A stretch of 64,000 nt of DNA, from the NCBI GenBank assembly GCA_033063855.1, contig CP093830.1:6696854-6760853 (forward strand). Direction: 5' to 3'. The position numbers and the translations under genes are program-made. The notes beneath the pieces are model-generated. The model had not been told where the DNA came from and searched no databases. It saw nothing but the letters and a program-made list of their open reading frames with translations. The stretch's first letter is position 1. Each line of letters opens with the position of its first letter. Shown one piece after another: positions 50,531 to 62,700 of this stretch. This DNA is from Smittia aterrima. Lineage: Eukaryota > Arthropoda > Insecta > Diptera > Chironomidae.

Positions 50531-50689
50531 TAAATCTACTTAATCACTTGAAAATTTATTTTAAATAAAAAAGTTATTTTTTTTTCATTAAATGCAGATT
50601 CTGTAAAATGATTTTACTAAAATCTGAATGAATTTTAGTTGAAAGCGTCTTCAACATAAACATTCTTCAATGATCAAATTATAATAGTT

Positions 50690-50728
50690 TCGCCTTTGAA
50701 ACAGAAACTGTGGGTTCGAATCCCAAGA
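50690..50728 (+). pseudogene. Second tRNA-like 3' half with B box
   Basis: GGTTCGAATCC recurs at 50713-50723 in the context CTGTGGGTTCGAATCCCAAG, about 200 bases from the first. A GTTTC...GAAAC hairpin stands where an anticodon stem would be. There is no recognisable D arm or acceptor stem. Confidence 0.3.
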
Positions 50729-53700
50729 TATAAATTTTGTAATATAATTTTGTATAGTTGCTGTAATTATTTTTTGCTTACTTAGTTTACAACTTTAATT
50801 AACCGTTAAAATAAAATTTCCTTTAACCTTCTTCACTTATCCAGGTCACTGACCAAAGCTCAAATAAATCCTTGCCACCTCTGCTTTCACACATGAAACT
50901 AATGCACGAATTTAGTTAAACGAAAGAAAAAGGAAAATAAAAGAAAATCCAAAACAATTTCTATACCAAACAAACTAAATTGGAAAATCAATAACAGTAA
51001 TTAAAGCTAACGTCGTCACTCGTGTGCTTTTGTGACTTAAAAATAAATTAAGTTTCCGAGCTTTTCTTCGATTTGCTATCTTCACAACATTTAATTTCAC
51101 ATTAACTTTCTACTTCACAATCAAACCTTTTCTTGAAAAATATTTCTCAAGGCACTTCAAAAGGTGCACAACAAATCGTATCAACGGTCAAAACTGAACT
51201 AGTCAACGCTTTCTTTTGGGGCTAATGAACAGGAGTAAAAGCTTTAAGGCGCATGACGCGTGATGAGTCATAGAAGTTTTGAGATTTCCCCACGTTCTGA
51301 GTGCGAAAATGTAAACAAATGTTGAAAGCACGCGGCTTTGTAATTGATGTAAACTTTGTGTGTTATCAAGTGTCGACTACTGTGCGCTGGTGTCTTCATC
51401 ATACATCAATAACTCACCAACGATTGAGATTGAAATTATCTCATCAGAAATGATTAAATTACCTAAAATAGAAAGAAGAGAAACGTTGTAAACAAATTTT
51501 GATTTTTATGTTGTGAGAGCAACAAAACATAAACAAGCATAGAGCGCGACATGGAGACAACGCAACATCGTCGCGACATATTCTCACGCAATCGCAAAAC
51601 GAAGAGCAATAAACCTCAATCGCATTTCTGTATCAACTCTTGTGCAGATGGGAAAATAAACAACAAACAAACAGCCGACGCATTTTCCTTATTTGTAAGA
51701 AAAATATTTTATCGATTTTCTTCTCATCTTTCACTTGCATCAGTTTATTGAATGAAGAAGAAGATGAGAAAGTTTATGGAATTGTCAATAATAAAATTAA
51801 CTTGTGCCATCCACGCTCGAGTGTTCATTTGTCTTAATTCACTTGATTTAGCTTCTCGCATTCTTTTTTTCGCGTGGCTGCCAAAGACAGAAACCGTTTA
51901 ATCGACGTAGTTTACGATGTTATGTGAGTCTCGAGTCAACATTTCCACAAAACTTCTGATTCGCGTGAATCGAAAAATATAAAGTTCGAGAAGCGTGTTC
52001 ACTGCTCACGAATGCATTAACATAATAATGGAGCGGCATTCTAATTGAAAAACGATAAATTGACTAACATTGAAGACACATTGAATTGCTTTGTTGTTGA
52101 ACTATCGCATGCAACCTTGACCTTTCCGAAAATAAAAATCGAATAGAGCACTTTCGACGGAAACTTTGTCGTTCTCGGTTATTTCGGTTTGGTGCGAGCG
52201 GAGGAAAAAATAAGTTAATAAAAAATTCAAATTGAACGCTGTCTATCGTTTAAATTGAAAAATGAGTTGAGTGCGGGGGAAGTAATAATTGACAATGGGC
52301 TCAGCTGCGGTTCAAGCGACGAATTGAACCTTCTATGGGTGAAAGCTATCAAGTTTCTGACTTTAACTTGCAACTGGCACCAGAACACAAATCATTGAGT
52401 TTAAACAGTTTTTCCAGCGAAAGAATGAATTGAGTTTATCGCCCATGCGATTGCCGCTGATATCGATCTAACATTTGCGGTAAGTTCTACTTTTTGTTTA
52501 TGAAGACAGATCATTCCCTTTAACTACAATAGCATTTAGATTGAGCACTTTTCGAAGTGCTTGATGACTTTCCCGCACTTTCCATCAAATCGCTTGTGAT
52601 GAAAACAAACGACGACGCGAGTTTGCTGAGGTGCGAGGAATGAAAATTATTTTGTTTGTGTCGCCCAAAAAAAATCTTCTGCTGACTAATATTAGATCGT
52701 CCGCTTTTCGTTTGAGCTTCTTCGACCACACGAGGAAAAGTTAATTATAAACACTCGAGATTTGTAAATAAAAATCAGTCCTACTCGTTGACATTTGAGA
52801 GGTCTTGAACTCTTTCTTGTTCGAGCAACTTGGTTCAATGATATTTCCGTGAGCGGAGAATGGGAAATGAAAATTGTCGAAAGAAGAAGAAACTTGGAAA
52901 GCTCCAGTTTTCCTTTTTCATGACATAACTTAGCGAAGCGAAGTTTGAAAGTCGATGCTCTGTTGCTTGCAGTTATCGATTTGAAATTACGAACCTGAAT
53001 GTTTTGGACGTGGACAGGACAGAGCTCTGAGTTTTCGTTGAGAATTTTCTAGATTTGACGCCATCTTTTAATCTTCGAGGAAAAGTTCCGAAAGTTCGCT
53101 GACACAAAATTCAAATTTTCGTCTCAGCCTCCACTGATATCGATTCAAGCTTCGATCTAAATCACTTTCAACTTCTCAAACTTCAATCTTTTTAGCTTCG
53201 AAAATAATCCAACGACCGACTCTCCGATCAGTACGAACAGTTTAATTTTTCACACCGAACTAATTTTCGCTTTTGCAAAAAAATGATTTTGTGTTATCGC
53301 CTTTTCTCGAGCGAGAGAAAATATTTGTGTCGCGACATGCGAGCAACCGTTGCAAGCTTCGACCATCTGTTGCAGAGGAAACTCAGTTTTGAGCTGTTGC
53401 CATGACTTGCGGGAAAAGCTTTCCTGAGAATTAAATTAAAGGACAATCGCCTCGATCGAAATTTAATTTCTGTTACATTTTTATTTAAAACTTTTTTCTG
53501 GATTTTTTTTCTCCTTAACATAAAATTTACTTTCTCCTCCTTCCATGTCGTCGCTAATATTTGACGCCGCGTTTTTTGTAATCAACATCGAATTTTAAAA
53601 TTTGTAAATTTTTAACCATGATTTTGTCAACATTATGATTCTCACATTCTCACTGTTCGCAACATTCCATCCGATCCAGTTAAAGCTGCTAGTGATTCTC

Positions 53701-53897
53701 TAAGTCTACAGACATTTAATTTATTTTCTTTATCTTTTTTTTTCTTTAATGAGTTCTCAGGATGTTTGAAGTGTTTGGTGGGAAAAAGTCAATTGAGGGA
53801 ATTATGCAAAGGTGAAACTCCTGAATATTCTTATGAGTTTTCATTAAAAAGTTGATTGAATAAAAGATTGTGACCCGTTTCGTCTGATGGCTTAGCC

Positions 53898-55828
53898 TCA
53901 TCGTTGAATCTTTCCGAACAGATTCGGCATCGATTTCACTTTTTTCTTTGAACAGTTCAAGCAGTCCTTGTAGATTTCTGATCGTAAGTATCGAGGATAC
54001 GAGTCATTCTTCATGAGAAGGTAAATATGCTCAGCAGCGACATCAAAACAGAAGAAGCTCGGACTGTTTGACAAAGCAGCTTTCGCTAGCTCCACTGACT
54101 TTGAATCCACATTGACGGGACATGGCGCGTCCGGAGCTAAAAACTCATCGAAAATCTTCTTGGCTGCCTCCTTGACCTGAGACTGTGGTAAAGCTTTCAA
54201 GTTCTGAATCGCTTCCCAAAATCTAAAAATAGAAAAAAGGTTCCTTTGAGCTATAATGCGCTTACAGAATTGGTCTCGTTATCTCACTTCAAATTCTCTC
54301 CACTAAATTCTTTATCCAAAAACCTTGCAAACTAAAATGGAAATTTAATATTTTTGTTATCGTGTTGATCAGATTTTTTTTCGATAAACAAGATAAACCA
54401 ACCTGCTCTCGTCCCGCTGGATCTTTCAACAACTCACGCAAACTGAATCCCCATCGCTTAATACGCTTCAACGAAACCTCTTTGCTGTAATGATTGAGAT
54501 ATGAATAATTGAGATTCCACTTTAAGATTAACCTACTTCATCTCCCAGAACTCTGTGTTGTCGGAGATCCAAGGATTTGGATACTCTGGTGTCGTTAAAA
54601 TGTAATCAAACTCTCGATATTGTTCGTAGTACGAAATGTAACTTGAAAAAGATTGAAAATGTTTAAATAAACTTGAAAGAAATTTAGAGATAACTTACGA
54701 CTCTGCTACTTTTGATATTTTGATAGTTCGTCTTTCTAATTTGAGCTTCAACATTTGAACCTGAACCGCGGGAAGATTAAAAGAGTTTCATTCGAAAATA
54801 AAAATCTTCTCAAAAACAAAAAATTATCTTACATGGCGAGTGAGTTGTTCGACGGAATAATTTTGATGGATTTTAGTCGATCCCGAGCCAGAGCCGAGCG
54901 ACGATCCACCTTTCCTATATGCTTTCTTAATATCAACCTCTGTCGTGTTAATGCAATTCGGCATCGGCCTGAAGACATCCCAGAACGCTCGCTCTTGCGA
55001 GTCTAAAACTTTTCTCTCCAGCTTATCACGTTTCTTATCAACTTTGCTTTGCGCTGAAAGAGGGAATTGAATTGAGAGCGTGAGATGTATTCAGTTCATT
55101 GACATCGTAAATCGATTGAGAGATACCTTCAGCTTGCATGAAAATGAATTCCCACTTGCGACTGAACATCTTCTGCAGCTTCGCCAAATTCTCAGCCTCG
55201 TAGTCGGCGAGTTCCAACCGCGTTTTGTTCTGCATCGTTCGCTTGCAAAGATAAACAGCGTAGTCGGTATTCTCCGGTTCAAAGCAGTTGCTGGGCCAGA
55301 AGTAGGGCGTTTGAAATCTATAGAATGTATTGTCGTTTTTAACTGTCAGATAATGGTCGTCCTGAAATAGAGCGAATCCATTATTCACTGCGTCGAATCT
55401 GTCGTTTAAAAAAAGAGTTCTCACAATCGGAAACAAATATCCGTGCGAAGCGAGAAGATGTGCTATGTGAATTGCTTCGACGACGTCCTCAACCTCCATA
55501 TTCTTCTGAATCCAACTTATCAGGTCAGCGCCACTGAATACTGAAGGAATCTTCGACATGAAAGCTTTCACAGTTCTAACACAAACTCCGCCGTTCTCTG
55601 CTTGCATTCGCTCGACAATCGCTTCCATCTGAAAGAGTTTCGTGATTTTAAAATAATTTCTTCGACCTTCACAACTCGTCTCACCTTCTTGTAAACCAAG
55701 ATGTTGGGAGCTGTCTGTTCGGTGGTGTCAGTCGACGAGCCTGTGCTGTTCCCTGCTTTCTTTTTCGGAGTCACACAGTTCGAGGATTTCTCCTTCTCCT
55801 CCGGGGCTGTTGTGGTGATGGTGACCAT
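53898..55828 (-). CDS. RGS7: R7-family regulator of G-protein signalling (RGS7-like)
   Basis: Nine coding exons: 55828-55685, 55628-55425, 55361-55127, 55053-54833, 54760-54699, 54641-54537, 54484-54403, 54331-54288, 54222-53898 (1422 bases, 473 residues). R7 RGS proteins bind Gbeta5 and speed GTP hydrolysis by Galpha(i/o) in neurons. Domains in order: DEP (about 50-120; [17 protein letters not shown]), DHEX (about 121-200; [20 protein letters not shown]), GGL for Gbeta5 binding (about 262-300; [20 protein letters not shown]) and RGS (about 335-455; [20 protein letters not shown] to [17 protein letters not shown]). Length is typical. The frame is open upstream of ATG 55828 as far as an acceptor at 55903 (25 more codons), so an N-terminal extension from an upstream exon is possible. 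Intron 55362-55424 is stop-free and in frame. Confidence 0.96.
55362..55424 (-). other. 63-base stop-free intron in the RGS gene
   Basis: On the minus strand this begins GTGAGA and ends CTATTTCAG. It sits exactly where R7 proteins have none of the 21 residues it would encode (between YLFPI and DDHYLTVK). Its length is a multiple of three and it lacks a stop codon, so an ORF reads straight through it. Confidence 0.9.
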
Positions 55829-57680
55829 CTTCTTTTCTGTTTTATTGTCACCCAGCTCGTTAGACTTTTTAATCTTTTGACCTTTCGTAATCCAAAGTAA
55901 AACCTGCGAGTGGAAAGAAATTGAGTCAAGCGTAAAGGGCCCTTGATGTTCTCGCGAGATGAATATTTTAAATTTCTATTTTTTTCTCTCGTTTCTAACT
56001 CATCGAGTTTACTGAATTTTTGATGAACGAGTCTAATTAGTTTATGCACTGTCGTTTGCCTCGTTTCAATTATTCAACAAACGTTTGTGGTGAGGAACGC
56101 AAATTCGCAGTTTACAAAACTTTTTTTCATCATTTATCGATTTTTTTTGTGCTTTTCAGAATTTCCTTTGGAGAACTTCGAATTAAACTTAAATGACTGA
56201 GACTTCAACGAAATCAAACTCAACTCACGATTAAGTTAATATTTCTTTTCTTTAAACGAATCAATTCAACTCATGAACGCTTTAAAATCAAAATTAGTTT
56301 AAAAGGTTTACCTCTTGTGTTTGAGCTTTTTCGCATTAAATTTCCAGTTTCATTTTCAGAGAGAAAATAATTTCCAAAGCTCTCGTCATGCGCATGAGTC
56401 AACTTTCCGGACTTCTAACAACATCAGCTTCCACTCGACAGAGAAATTCTTTAAACTGGAAAATAAATTTCATCCAACATTTAGAAAGAACTTCATTATT
56501 CTAAACACATGCTTGAGACGAATGGCAAAGAAATGTTTGCGGTTTCTGCAAAAGGGATTGGGGCGCGACACATGTGTGCTGTGCATTTCTCTGCTTAATG
56601 ACGAAGTTTTTAATTAATACATCGTTATCTGTCAGTGATCAGGATAGGCAGGCAAGGAAATGTGATAAGAAGCCTAAACTTTTCGAGCAATTTCACTTCT
56701 CTCGACTGACATTTAAACGGCAAATTATAAAGACATTTTGTGAACAATCTTGTTAGAAGAAGAACAAGAGAAAGACAATTATTTAATGTTCTCGTCAGCT
56801 CCGAGTAGAAAGTCATTAATTTTCTTAACAAATTACTTCGAGCCGAACATATTGCTAACAGATTTTTTCAAGCGCGGTTTCCATCAAACATTTGAATGAT
56901 TTAGCATCTGATGTCATCGATATCGTTAATGTTGAGCGCGAGAAAAGTCATAACGAATTAAAATCTTCGCAGATTTTGAGACCACACAAGAGAGAGATTA
57001 ACACAAAGTATCAATTTATGAGACAAAGTCTTTTGAATGAAAAAACTTGATCAAAATTTTGATGAAAATGTCTCCCTAACTAATTGAATATTTCCTTTCT
57101 CTCAACACATTCTAAAGTTAATTAGAAAATTCTTCAACAAATTGACGTAGCGCTTGTCAACGTAAAAGCAATTTCACTAGAAAATAAATCACTCTATAAT
57201 CAAAAGGTCAACAGCATCAGGTTTTCGGTAAATAAATCTCAAACTCAATTAAGTTTTGTGTTCACTTTCTATGTCAGAAGTTTCCTCAAGTACTTGCTAT
57301 AAAATCACTGAACAGGATTCTGCTTTGAAACTTCCTCAGCCAATGAGAGAAGTCTTGGGAGGAGCTTAAAACATTTCGTTAATGTTGTTAGCAATTCAGG
57401 GTTTGAGGATTATTGCAAATTCGTTCTAAAATGATTCTTCTGTTCATCAATCTCACGACCCTGGACGAAGCATGAAAAAGTCATGGGATGGCAAACATTA
57501 TGCTTGTCATTTGTTAAACCGTTGCGTGCTGAGAAAGTCGTCTCCCTTCTGGTTCTGCTTTCAGTTTACATTCGGTAGTCGGAGAAGTCGCTAGCATTTA
57601 ATATTTCATGTCGCATATCGTGAACAGTTAAAGAATAAAACAAATCCAATTGTGTAATGAACAATTAAGAAGAATTTAAA
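55829..57680. other. Divergent intergenic region between the RGS gene and unplugged
   Basis: About 1.85 kb between two divergently transcribed genes. It should hold both promoters and any upstream RGS exon. I found no exon with secure support. The plus-strand ORF at 56315-56617 has no motif. Confidence 0.4.
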
Positions 57681-59743
57681 ATGGAAACTGATTGCGGAAA
57701 AACAATTATGAGCGCGAGTGAAAAGTTTAGTGTCAGCTCGCCGGATACTTTGATCGAAGCGAAGCTCGCGAAGATTCCAAAAGCCTTTTCAATTGAAAAC
57801 CTTATCGCGAAGAAGTCAATGGTCGATGTGACTTATCAAAGCCATCAACAACTCGATCCTGCTCAGGATAACTTCACGCAACACAAAATCCCACCAATCG
57901 CTTTCCCGCAAAACTTTCCATTCTATCATCCGTGGGCGGCTAATTATTTAATGTCACAAACAAACATTTCTCCAAATTTATTGCTCAACGCCAATCCTCA
58001 ACAGCTGTATCAACTTCACGGTGACAAATTGAGCAATTTCGTTGACATTAGTAATGGACAGAAAGATAAATTCTCGGAATTGCTGTTCAATCCTCATGGA
58101 TCGAACATAAACATTCCCCACGACCAATTCGCAACATATCTTCACCAGCATCACGATCAATCGAGCAAACTAAAGGATACAAACTTCCTCAACGAGTTCT
58201 ACAGCAATTACTTTATGACGGAAAGCAGCCGATTAATGATGAGTGCCACAAGTGATAACAATAATGTGAAACGAACCAAGAAGTGTCAAGAGAATGAAAA
58301 TTGCAATAACGATTCAAACACAAGTGACTTTGATGTTGTGACTGACGATTGTGGGAGTAAAACGGAAGTCAAGAACGGAGGTTTTTATGAGGAGGACTCA
58401 TCGTACAGTGATTTAAGTGTGACGATGTCACCAGATCATTCAAAGAGTCTTCAAGATAAAGGTGCGTTCACTACTTAGCACTTTAACAAGATCATTGAAA
58501 TGATCTCGCTCCGTCATCTTCCAAGAAATAGAAATCTAACGATGAGACTGCAGAAATCTTTCTTTTCTGGGCTTGCTGAGCAAGATTTCAATCAACCTAA
58601 TTTTCATTTTCTCGTTTATCGTGCACGGTTGACATGGAAGGGGATGGAAATTCGTCTCGGATCAGAAACATAATTTGATGATTTACGAAATATCATTCAT
58701 GAGTTGTTGTTGTTAACCATTGCGCTTGTTAACAGCTCGGGCTCCAAATGAAATCACATTTCACACGCTCGAAGTTGTCATCATGATTCGTCGAATTGTT
58801 TGAGTTAATTAGCAATTAATAAAAAGTGACAATTTGATTAATGAAGATGGAGCTCAGCAGTTTTAATTTTTCGCTTGTTGAACATGAAATTTAATGAAAT
58901 CTTCGTGTGAAAAATCCTTCTCGCTGATAACAGCGTGATTTCCAACACCCTCGAGATATTTTTTTTATCCCTTAATGTTCTCTAAATTGTTTACGTAAAC
59001 ACAAAAGGGTGCCAAAGCTGAGCATCATTAAATCAAGGAATTGAATGAAAAGTCATAAAAAGTTAATCTTCTTTCTAATCCCTCGATTTATTGCGACCAC
59101 ATAATTGTTTGCCGGTGGGAAATGTTAAGCGACGGCAGACGAATTATTCAATATCATGTTTTTGCAGAAATGATGTGCAACACGGACTCGGAGTGCTCAG
59201 AGAACGAGACGGGGGAGGATGATGAAGACAATCTCGAGAATTCGTCGGCTGACGGGCCAAAGTCAAAGTCACGACGAAGACGAACGGCATTTACGAGTGA
59301 GCAGCTGCTGGAGCTCGAGCGAGAGTTTCATGCGAAGAAATATTTGAGTTTGACTGAGAGAAGTCAAATTGCGACGACACTGAAGCTCAGTGAAGTTCAG
59401 GTAAAAGATTTGAATTCATTTTTATTATTTTTTATTAAATTAAAAATATTTCCAGATAAAAATTTGGTTTCAAAATCGTCGCGCAAAATGGAAACGCGTC
59501 AAAGCCGGTCTGACATCTCACAACATGGGAAATCGAGGATCGTCGTCGAACGGCGGAAATAAAATCGTTGTTCCCATTCCTGTTCACGTCAATCGATTCG
59601 CTATCCGTCATCAACATTCAACAATGGAAAAGTTGAGCCTTTGTGGACCGAAGCCTGAGCTGAGGAAGCCAGCGAACGTCGACTCGAGTTGCTTCGAAAG
59701 CTTCAAGCTGCAGCAGCCGAAGATGTCGAAGCCGTTTTTATAA
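57681..59743 (+). CDS. unpg: Unplugged (Gbx-class) homeodomain transcription factor
   Basis: Exons 57681-58461, 59168-59400 and 59456-59743 (1302 bases, 433 residues). It is the fly ortholog class of vertebrate Gbx, active in brain regionalisation and tracheal development. The homeodomain covers about 295-354: [19 protein letters not shown], then helix 3 [14 protein letters not shown] with Q344 at homeodomain position 50 and N345 at 51. The intron falls after position 44. The N-terminal part has a repressor-like motif [15 protein letters not shown]. An acidic stretch ([13 protein letters not shown]) lies just before the homeodomain. The conserved tail [19 protein letters not shown] followed by [12 protein letters not shown] is diagnostic of Unpg. 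Start ATG 57681 gives the longest frame; a second in-frame ATG follows ten codons later. Confidence 0.95.
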
Positions 59744-62700
59744 AAATTAAAGTTTGATTGTGTCTTTCATAAGAGTGCGACGACGAAGAAACTGCAAGCA
59801 ATAATTTTTAGATTAAATATTTTTCTGCGAGAAACGCAAAGCCATTGTAAATTGACGCGAAATAAATAATTCTGAAGTACACTCGTCGAATTGTTTCATT
59901 CGATTTTCTATTTGAAGAGGAAACATCAATTAACCAATTGGATGTGCTCTCAAACAGCGCAAACGTCCTTTTGTCAAGGGCTAGGGCTCGGAAGTCGAAA
60001 GCAAACGAGCGTCGTCGTCGTTAATCTAATTTCAGGACAAACACAATTTTTCCACATCAATCGCCTCAATTTCACGCGCTTTACGATCTCCTTGTTAGAA
60101 AGAGCTTGATTCGACTCGCATTTTTGACTTCTCTCACTTTCTCCCTTCGGTTAATTGTTTGCCCTTTTCATATTCGAAGAGAAATGTGAATCCGTGTAGA
60201 TGACATTTAGTTTTGAGCATAATTCCAGGTGTAACACGCCCCGAAACTCTTTGTTGTTTAGCATTTTAATTCGTTTCTTTTTTGCGCAACACCCTTTACT
60301 GTCTAAGCAAGCAATTTGTTTGTCGATGCAATTAACATTGAGCGAGGCTTGCATATGCCTCTCGTTTAATTTGAATGCTCATTTGGAAATGTAATCAAAG
60401 CCGTAACTGAACTGCTCGAACGCCTACAAGCGAGAACTTGCTGATGCAGCAGCAACTGAATTTTTTTTGGTCGCCCTCCTCTGTGAGTTTGGGACCCTCA
60501 TAAAAATTTTAATTTCTTTTCATTCAATTTACAATAACTAATGACTTCTGGATTTTTGAGGCACGCCCTTGATTCCTTTGTTGGCTTCACGACACTTTTT
60601 ATTTAAATCTTTCAAGTCTCACACATGTCTCTTTACTTTGTCGAGATTCTCTCGTCATTAGACACATCGTTTTCTTTCAACAATGTCAAAGAAATTAGCC
60701 TTAAGCTTCGTTCTTCTTCTTGTTACCGACAATCGCAACATCTGATAAACAAAATCACACGAATCAATCATTAAACTGTTGTCACTCTTTTGTCCAATGC
60801 ATCATATTTTTGACAAACTCTGTTGCAGTTTATATCGCGAACAAAAGAAGGAAACTCGAGAAATGAGATTCAAGTCAATAGCTGAATTGTCCAAATATTG
60901 ACGACGGGATATGAATGACAAATGACGGAATTAAAAATACCAATTAAGCGACAATAAAAGCGACACCGCCGGCGATGATGAATAGCAGAATATTTATCGA
61001 GGTTTTGTAATTCTTTAAATCGAACAAGAACACAAGTCATGATGAAGACATAATTTTTCGCTGGTTCGACGCGCCGCCACACTTCACAGAAAAATTAATT
61101 CGTTTTCGATTCAATTGAATTTTGTCTGGAGTCGAATTTCCTAGCAACGTCGAAGAATAATAATTTTCTCTTTTCCGATCGAAGTTTTGTTATCGAAAAG
61201 ATTTTTGCGGACCTTGAAGATTTTTGTGAATCAAGAGAAAAATTTCATTGAAGTTAGTTACAAAGTTGTGCAGAAAGTCATTCAAGATTATCGATTACAC
61301 TTCACACAAATCGTTTAATTCTTCTCACGCTTCAAAACATTCGAAATTAAACATCAAAGCTATCGTGTTGAGTTCTGAGGAAAGAATTCTCGACATCGAA
61401 AGATTTGCTCGTTTAAATTTGCCGCAAAGCTGAAAATTAATTATGCAACTCAAACGACACTTAATCTCGATGCATATTCAAGCAAACGAACATCCTGAAC
61501 ATGTGTAATGTCTACTTAGCCAATCTTTCAATTAAGAAAGTCATTTCGGTTGGAAAAGTGTGAATTCACGCGTCGGGAAGTCTTATTGTTTGTTTGCGCG
61601 AAAATTCTTATTTGCGTAAAATGATTCTCAACAAGCTGAAACTTTCGTAATTTATCTGAAAGATTGTAAACAGTTCGCAGACAAGTTTTCATTGCGCAGT
61701 TTTCACTTTTCAAAGGAAGCAGAAATTGTTTTTTATTGCCTGCGAAGATTTCTTTCAACGGAGAGAGAAAGGAAAATCGCCAACAGATTTCGTTGACTCC
61801 GGGTTTTGTTATTTTTATGTTTTCTCATTTCACTTTTCGACGCCCACAATTTCCAAAAAATAAAACATGTTGGATGTCGTGCGGACGGGGCCCTGAATGC
61901 ATTCGAATGGGGGAACTCGAGTGTAATTTTCTTTTTTGAGATTTACGAATGAAGAAGTGATGATGAGAGCAATCATGAAAAAAAAAGCGTCATCGTTCAT
62001 TCGAGAAGTCAATGAAACTTCTCTGGCCGCAAAAAACACAAATTGAGTGGCGGAAAATCAACACCCTCGATGGGAAGATTCAAAAACGATGACACAGAAA
62101 CGATTTGGGCGGCTGGCAACTTCTTCTTTTTCTCGGAAAGATTCTTCGTATTTGCCCTGAAGGAAAAACTTTTTATGACTTTTCTCTTCGATCACATTAA
62201 GCTAAACGATTTTCAAGTCTTTTGTCATTGAGATTTTTAGCTGAGATGACAAGAAAGCAAAATGAATTTGTTTGACCTCAGAAAACAAGTCCAAACTATT
62301 CAACTTCAATTTAATTTCCATAAATCAACGTTCGCCAATATTTTTCTATGAACTTCCGATTGTCGACTCCTCTAAGTTATGAAAAGTTTTGTCAACTTTC
62401 ATTTGCCGATGATAAATGATCTTCAATGAAGAGTTTTAAAAGCAAAGTTTGCAATGTTCGTAACGAAATCACAATGACACTGTCATTAGTGCTCTGATAT
62501 CCATTTCAAAGTTCCATTGAGCATGACTTCTCCTCCCACTTTCCTCCGATCATCCCTCGATTCAACAAACGTTGTTTTATGCAAATCGCTCTGAGTTCTG
62601 AGTCGAAGAAGGAAAAGTCGTTTCGGAGTTTACAATAAAATTAAATTTTCTAATCCTTCAAATTATCCTTTTCAGAGCGTCGACACAAATCATAAAATCA

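Larger units (their letters stand above)
48744..53897. other. tau upstream region
   Basis: About 5 kb without a supported coding exon. It probably contains the tau promoter and 5' UTR exons and the 3' flank of the RGS gene. A minus-strand AATAAA candidate for the RGS gene is at 53720-53725. Two tRNA-like fragments lie at 50.4-50.7 kb. Confidence 0.4.

Noticed and set aside
55771..56049. Minus-strand ORF overlapping the RGS first exon
   Set aside because: Different frame from the RGS exon, crosses its splice acceptor, basic low-complexity tail.
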